This document shows positions 58,366 to 64,000 of a stretch of DNA of 64,000 nt, piece after piece. Each line of letters opens with the position of its first letter. Position 1 is the first letter of the stretch. The stretch covers positions 39,388 through 103,387 of the forward strand of contig JACCGJ010013906.1 in assembly GCA_013407085.1 (NCBI GenBank), written 5' to 3'. The notes beneath the pieces are model-generated. The model saw only the letters and a list, made by a program, of their open reading frames with translations, was not told the origin of the DNA and did no database searches. Position numbers and translations under genes: made by a program. This DNA comes from Atriophallophorus winterbourni (Eukaryota > Platyhelminthes > Trematoda > Plagiorchiida > Microphallidae).

Positions 58366-60800
58366 GTTTGGATTTCTCTCATTCCAAGAATTCTGTGCTA
58401 CTTTCGATCATGTCTATCGGAATTTATTTGTTTTGCTCTTGTCAACTAATTGGCAGCAGAGTTATGAAATCGGCGTAAATATCACAGTTTGCTCACGCGT
58501 GCAAACTTTTTTAATCGTAAACTATTCTACGGTTTTTGCTTTTATCGCAAAGATCGCGTTGAGCTACGCATTTTGATAACTTTTTCTGCATTGTACCTTG
58601 TGTGGTTAACGAGTTATAGTGGATTATTTGCGAAATGACGAAATCACGAGTTCCAAAGCACCCACGTCGACCTGCCGACCAAACGCCCACCACTCAGCAG
58701 AACAACCTACTTCAGGCTACTAACACATTTGACCGTATCACGAGATCTGATATACAGACAATACGATCGATCAATGAAGCTGTGACAGCGACATGGAACC
58801 AAATTGACCTCAGTGCGAACGCAACAATGGTCACGGCCGGACCAGGTGATAGGACGAATTTCGACACACAGAATTGTTTCGAAGTCACGCGCAAATCATG
58901 TGAAAAACCGGTGAGTCCCATGGCGCGTAAAGTCATAACGTGTTTTCTGTGTATGGGTAAAATCCGTGGTAAATGTGCCTGTACTTTAGCTTTTGATTCG
59001 ATAGCATGATTAAATAATGGAAGGGTTCCAGGTGCCTGCTATGTCTGTGTTCGTTGCAGTGGTAAATCTTTGCAAGATGTCGATACTTTCGAAGCGAAAT
59101 TAGAACACAAAATGGCCGGTTTGAAGTTGTGCCTTCAACGTGTGAAAGAAATATTGATAAATCTTTTGAGTACGCAAGTGATCACTGATGTAAACCATCA
59201 TATCAATACAACGATTTTAAAACCACCATTGAGGGAATCTGAGGCCAAGGCTATTCGTGTGCCAAAAAAGAAAATAAGCAGGGTTGATCCAGTTTTGGAA
59301 CCAGTTAAAACGACTTCAAAGTTTGGAAATTCTTACCGAGATATGCTGTCACGGTCAACCTCAGCTGTAAACTGTAAAACAGCTGTACCCGACTCACAAA
59401 AACAAACACCAAATGTTTTGAACTCGAAAAAGTCTGACTTCCCGTTACGTTAAAAGAACTGCGCGATGTTCCATGGTGGGAAAGGAAGGGTAGGTTGAAC
59501 ACCAGGAAACAAACCGTCTCGCAAAGTATAGTTCTACTTGGTGTAACAGAAAATACTTCTAGAGAATCGATTCAGGATACCGTAGAGCACGACGTCGAAC
59601 AATGGTGCTACATTGCGTGTTCTCTAGATATTTATAAAGAAATTGTTGTGGACAATTTTCGAGTTTCTTTTTAGCCAGAAATATAAATGGGATTGACCAG
59701 CGCTATGGCTGAAATAGTAAAGTCGGAATGGAAAAAGGAAAACGAACACTACGATGTTAGACTTAGCCCACCCAAACACAATGACATCAGTTCAACACTC
59801 TCCTGTCTGAGGACAGCAGATAGCAGCGTTTCCATCTAAATTTAAGAAATTGATACATCAACAAACGTCGTAGGTCCGGCTCAAATCTAGTCAGACTGAG
59901 CAATTCACACCGAAAACTAATTGTCGATTTGAGCGGTCGTAAACCAATAAGAAGCACATAAGTTTTACCATCTCAGACACTGACTATTCGGAGGGACACG
60001 GCATCACACTGTTTAACGCCTTATCACATACCACATGATTCATAACTGCTTGTTAAGTTCGACTCCAGAGAAGCCGGACCAATAACTTTAGTTTACACCC
60101 TGTCATTATCACGAAAAATACGATATATTGCATCTTTACAAACGCGCAAAGCTTTTTCAACAAATTAATCAAATTGTCTGAGATTTGTAATGAAACTTCG
60201 CCAGATATAGTTGCAATAACAGAAACGTGGTTCAATGCCTCATTGTCTAATAATAAACTCTCTTTGCCCAGCATGTCTCCATTCCGAGATGACCGTTTAG
60301 GCGATGACGGAGGAGCAGCACTCTTCTTCAAGCAATCGTTTATCTGTAGAGCTATGAACAACCAGACCCTTAATCACGGATACACTTTGGTGCACTCTGA
60401 CCCTTACTTCAGGAGATCAATGTATTATTCGAATGATCTATCGTTTTCCAACAGCAACTCTCGGCCTAAATAATAAACTGATTAATGCTATGTAACAACA
60501 GGGTACGATACTCAAATATTAATAATTGGGGATTTCAACTTTTTCCAGCTCTATAGCCGGAATAATCATCCATCAAATACACTTGAAAATGAACTTCGAG
60601 CCATTTTGGATTAGGCACCACTTTATAAAAAAGTTTTTGGATTTACCCGTATGAGGGGATCAGACCAGCCGTCTACCATGGACCTAATACTTACATCACA
60701 TCCCATAGCTGTAGAGAATATCGTTTATAAACCGCCAATCGGACGAAGCGATCAAAAGTTTTGGCAAGTCTTTCATCTGCACTACACATACTTATATTTA
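58366..60800 (+). mobile_element. CR1-type LINE 5' half: 5' UTR, ORF1, endonuclease
   Basis: Plus strand. 58,370-58,634 is probably 5' UTR. ORF1 starts at 58,635 (MTKSRVPKHPRRPADQTPTT), is broken once near 59,010 and resumes to 59,453; it holds a Cys cluster, ITCFLCMGKIRGKCACTLAF and GACYVCVRCSGKSLQDVDTF, like the PHD-type finger of some CR1 ORF1 proteins, then a helix and a basic tail. RRM-like pieces (IVLLGVTENTSRESIQD) follow at about 59,530. ORF2 endonuclease appears at about 60,170-60,770: DIVAITETWFNASLSNNKLS with the catalytic Glu retained, LIIGDFNFFQ and MDLILTSHPIAVENI, ending in PPIGRSDQ (His lost). The copy stops at about 60,800 where a second LINE starts. Confidence 0.75.
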
Positions 60801-60810
60801 TACTGTCGAT

Positions 60811-61515
60811 ATGTCTCATTACAAGCTATTGAAATCTTCAAGAGCAACACACCGAACTACATCTCAATTAAAAAAATGTTCGGTGGTTCTTGATGGAAAT
60901 ATGTCCACAGTTCTGTCCACTGAACGGAACCTAGAAAACAAGATTGAATCAGTCGCGGATAGGCTGTCCACGGTTTCTAAAATTTGCAGTATATTAGAAC
61001 CACTAGCTATCCTTCTCGACCCTAGTTACGTGTTAGACTCTGATCTACTGCAACAAACGGGTCGATTCATAGTGTCGCTGACATCAGAAATTGAGCAGCG
61101 TCGGAACCGTGCTAAAAATATTATTCTTCCTAATGTAGGCGATAGATACCCTTTAGTGGACCTTAAAAAGATAGTAGTGTCTCGATATGGCCTCCCCCTG
61201 GAATCGGTATATGTAATTAGGTTTAGAGAACCTTCTAGCCGCAGTTGTGCCCCGGTATTATTAAAATGTGTTAACCAAAATTATGCGTTACACATACTTA
61301 ACAATCAACATGTTTTAAAATCCTTGCCTCAATTTTCCAATGTATTGATCAAGCTAGACAACACACCCTCACAACGGAAATGCCTTCCCAAGCATTGCAA
61401 CGTAGTAAAACCCTCAACAGTTATCACCAATTTAATAGACCTGGATATTGTTGTTGATAATTTCACATCAAAATCTATACCCCGAGACTCAGCTTCTGAT
61501 GATATACCAACTTAA
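60811..61515 (+). CDS. ORF1-like protein of a second LINE
   Basis: Open frame of up to 234 codons, ending TAA at 61,513-61,515; the likely Met is at 60,811 or 60,901. The N-terminal third is a predicted coiled coil (NLENKIESVADRLSTVSKIC); the middle has a fold like the RNA-binding domain of LINE ORF1 proteins (YPLVDLKKIVVSRYGLPLES, VYVIRFREPSSRSCAPVLLK). The position just before an endonuclease/RT region supports ORF1. It is intact, unlike most LINE coding here, although it belongs to an element with a damaged ORF2. Confidence 0.6.
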   Translation: MSHYKLLKSSRATHRTTSQLKKCSVVLDGNMSTVLSTERNLENKIESVADRLSTVSKICSILEPLAILLDPSYVLDSDLLQQTGRFIVSLTSEIEQRRNRAKNIILPNVGDRYPLVDLKKIVVSRYGLPLESVYVIRFREPSSRSCAPVLLKCVNQNYALHILNNQHVLKSLPQFSNVLIKLDNTPSQRKCLPKHCNVVKPSTVITNLIDLDIVVDNFTSKSIPRDSASDDIPT

Positions 61516-61555
61516 GGTAGCATACCCTTTATAGCTAAAAATAATTTAAACATTT

Positions 61556-62060
61556 ATACCACAACTCCTGCCCATGAATGCAATCTCACCATTGTTAAAA
61601 CGGTCACTGCAGATGTACTCCCCGCAGCTCGATCGTCATGTAAATCTACTAAAAAACTCGTGCTTCCTGTATTCAAGGCAAATTCGCCACTGCTTCGAGG
61701 TGGACCACACATCAATAGTATGCATAGGGTCAAGCGAAACTTTGATGAATATAAACCACCCCATGGTTTATACACTTATCACCCCGTCCATAGACACTTC
61801 CCGGTCACATCTAACCCATTTGGCCCGAATAGTCCTTCCCATAGTCCTTTCTTTCCTAAGCATTCACGTCCTCACTATCCTTTTTCAAGACCCTACCATT
61901 TTCCACTTCAATACGCGTCAGGTGACCTAGATCAGCGTCTCTTTATTAACGGGAGCCCGTTTAATACTTACCTAGACCTTTTTCAAACCAGGTATATAAC
62001 GATGCAAAATTTTCCTCAGCAAAAGTTTCCTCTTCAATACCAAAACCCTTACTAAAATTA
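61556..62060 (+). pseudogene. Proline-rich continuation of LINE ORF1, frameshifted
   Basis: The frame at 61,660-62,052 encodes a Pro/His/Phe-rich stretch (HRHFPVTSNPFGPNSPSHSP, then FPKHSRPHYPFSRPYHFPLQ). A second frame is open across 61,574-61,930. It probably belongs to the ORF1 region of the same element; no domain recognised. Confidence 0.4.
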
Positions 62061-62269
62061 ACGCCATCAATTTCAGACCACTCATGTAAATCACTTTCGG
62101 TTACACATGTTTAGTATCCAAGACCATATCCAACCTTCAAATTTTCCCCTTGTGTTTCCACCCATCTACGCGATGTAGCACAACCTAGTTTCAAATCTCC
62201 GGCCCCTATCATTAATACTCCTCTTTCTACTTCTCCTATCCGCATCCTCCTATGTAACGCGATATCCAT

Positions 62270-64000
62270 TACTTCTAAAATGTCCGATCTTTAATTTTTC
62301 CTATCTGCTAACCCGACTGATGTAGTCTTAATCACTCAAACTTGGACGACTGATAAAGATGCAGACACACTCCTTTTCCTACCAAATTATAATATTTTTC
62401 GGGAAAATCGGTGCTCCACTCGTTCTGGTGGTTGCATCATATATATTACTAAGGATATCCCGGCCAAACTTTATTCTTCTTCTACACTGGATGATTTTGA
62501 TGATTCGTTATGGATCGATATACCTTCACTGGACGCCCTTTTAGGTTGTATTTACAACCTACCTCCTTCATCTTCACATAATCTTGATAAGATAAAAAAA
62601 TGCTCTTATTAAAGTTTCTCTGACCCCTCATAAAAATAAACTTATAGCTGGTGATCTTAACATGCCTTATACATGCTAAAATTCCCCCCATCTATCTAGA
62701 AAATTCGCCTCTTTTTCCGAAGCAATCAGCTTACTAGGTTACACTCAAGCAGTAGATAAACCTACAAGACAATCAAGCCTTCTAGACCTTATTTTCACAT
62801 GGGGTCCTAATCCTAGTAATGTGCAAGTCATAACGCCCCTTCTTGTTTGTGATCATAAAATGGTTATGTGCCAACTTCATCTTTATGAAACTCGGACATC
62901 CATCAGCACAGATAATGATAGTCTTTATATTGATCGGATGAAGTTTTCGACACTAATCAGAAACTCTGATTGGACTGACTTCTTTATATCTCCAGATTTT
63001 AATCTTATCTCTTCCATATTTCATAAAAATTTCTCTAGATGTATTGTAACTGCATCAACTCATCGAAAGACTAAACCTATTAAACTTGATAAAATGAAAC
63101 ATCTTGAAAAAGATAGCCCGTCTTTCTGCTTTTGTAAACCACACACCTGACTTCAATTTATTTTTACGTCTCAATGAACTTCTTAGCTTTTTTACAACAT
63201 TCAAATTACAATTCATCGAGAATGAAGAAAGAATGGCCCTGAACAGTGCTTCGAAGACCAAGTCTTTGAACAGTCTAACGAGATCTCGATATATCTAAGT
63301 TAACATAAAATTTATACACTTGTGTTCAACGATGATGGTAGGGAATCACTAACATCAGACTCTTCAGCAATAAGTGAGCTTTTTCTGAACTATTTTAGTC
63401 AGTCATTCAATACCAGTGTATACCCTGTACCCCCGAATCAAAATATTAATTCAATGTGTATGGATTCCATCTCCTTTAGTTTACAAGAAGTAAGCGCAAT
63501 GTGTCGGCGAAGCAAAGCTTCTTACAAGCCTGATATTGTGGGCTTTGCTCCAGCAATCTTGCAACTAAATACGGATGATATACCTTTAATTTTATTAAAC
63601 CTGTTTAATTTTTCTAATAAATCTGGTATTTTCTCCCTCGAATGGAAACATTCTGTCATTGCACCTCGGATTAAAACAGGGAATTTGCACATCGTCAGTA
63701 ATTATCGCCCAATTAATCACACACCTTTCTCTCTAGGCTATTCGAAAAGTTGATCAAGAACGCATTAATAGCTTACTTGGGCCCAAACGCTTTCTCTCCA
63801 TTCCAACATGGCTTTTTAAATCAGAAGTCCTGCATTACCTGTCAGCTGGAATACTTGTACCATATAACGGCCTCCATAGATCATGGATTAGCTGTACAGA
63901 CAGTTTTCTTAGACATTACCAAAGCATTTTCAAAAATTATCATCACTTGGTATTTCCGGATCCCTATTTAATTGATTTCTGTTCATATCTTTCTGATCGC
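62270..64000 (+). mobile_element. Second CR1/Jockey-like LINE: endonuclease and start of RT, cut by the window edge
   Basis: Plus strand. The endonuclease starts with DVVLITQTWTTDKDADTLLF (about 62,315-62,375), where the catalytic Glu of ITETW is Gln. It continues RSGGCIIYITKDIPAKLYSS, LLGCIYNLPPSSSHNLDKIK, LIAGDLNMPY (about 62,640-62,675) and SLLDLIFTWGPNPSNVQVIT to VCDHKMV (to about 62,865). Linker frames lead to RT fingers (SLQEVSAMCRRSKASYKPDI, IFSLEWKHSVIAPRIKTGNL, SNYRPI, about 63,480-63,720) and LAVQTVFLDITKAFSKIIIT (about 63,890-63,950, normally KAFDxVNH). Frameshifts lie near 62,600, 63,150 and 63,730. Confidence 0.78.

Overview
The window is nuclear DNA from an animal. It is AT-rich, has long introns, and is crowded with decayed retrotransposons. 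Several features together point to a flatworm, probably a trematode, but this is inference: CR1-type and RTE-type LINE remnants, a Gypsy element resembling the CsRn1 group, short tandem repeats that carry hammerhead ribozymes, and tiny phase-0 exons separated by multi-kilobase introns. I see no bacterial features, rRNA, tRNA or CRISPR.

There are two host genes. Gene 1 is on the minus strand. I assembled eleven short exons between about 52.1 kb and 3.7 kb; ten keep the frame open, each is a whole number of codons, and each begins and ends in phase 0. Joined, they encode about 405 residues of mostly coiled-coil protein with the layout I associate with the DUF4795 / QRICH2 family (sperm-flagellum associated in vertebrates). 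Both ends of the gene lie outside what I can recognise. An eleventh exon at 44.8 kb fits the family but ends in an in-frame stop. Gene 2 is on the plus strand: a complete two-exon DEG/ENaC (amiloride-sensitive, possibly peptide-gated) sodium channel at 8,891-15,334, nested inside a 14.3-kb intron of gene 1 in the opposite orientation.

The rest is mobile DNA. 0-3 kb: a CR1-type LINE interrupted by a hammerhead repeat. 6.4-7.7 kb: an RTE-type reverse transcriptase remnant on the minus strand, split by a small inverted-repeat element. 10.9-11.4 kb: a possible R2-like LINE tail. 15.6-15.8 kb: a short hAT-like element with an 8-bp target duplication. 18.7-21 kb, 24.8 kb and 29-30.6 kb: more RTE and CR1 fragments. 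32.5 kb: an ATCT microsatellite. 39-42 kb: CR1 endonuclease and 3' fragments. 47.7-50.2 kb: CR1 and RTE fragments. 52.5-53.7 kb: a well-preserved CR1 3' half with a pentanucleotide tail. 54-58.3 kb: a broken Gypsy element with a CR1 fragment inserted in its gag region. 58.4-64 kb: two LINE 5' halves head to tail, the second running off the right edge.

The most interesting system is a family of about 235-241-bp repeats, often dimeric, that each hold a hammerhead self-cleaving ribozyme motif (CTGATGA, stem II, GAAAC, palindromic ACCGGT stem III, then GTA or GTC). At least eight copies are visible. One is flanked by a 12-bp target duplication inside the CR1 endonuclease, and two have an inverted segment, as twin-primed retrotransposition would give. 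They look like retrozymes or Penelope-derived repeats.
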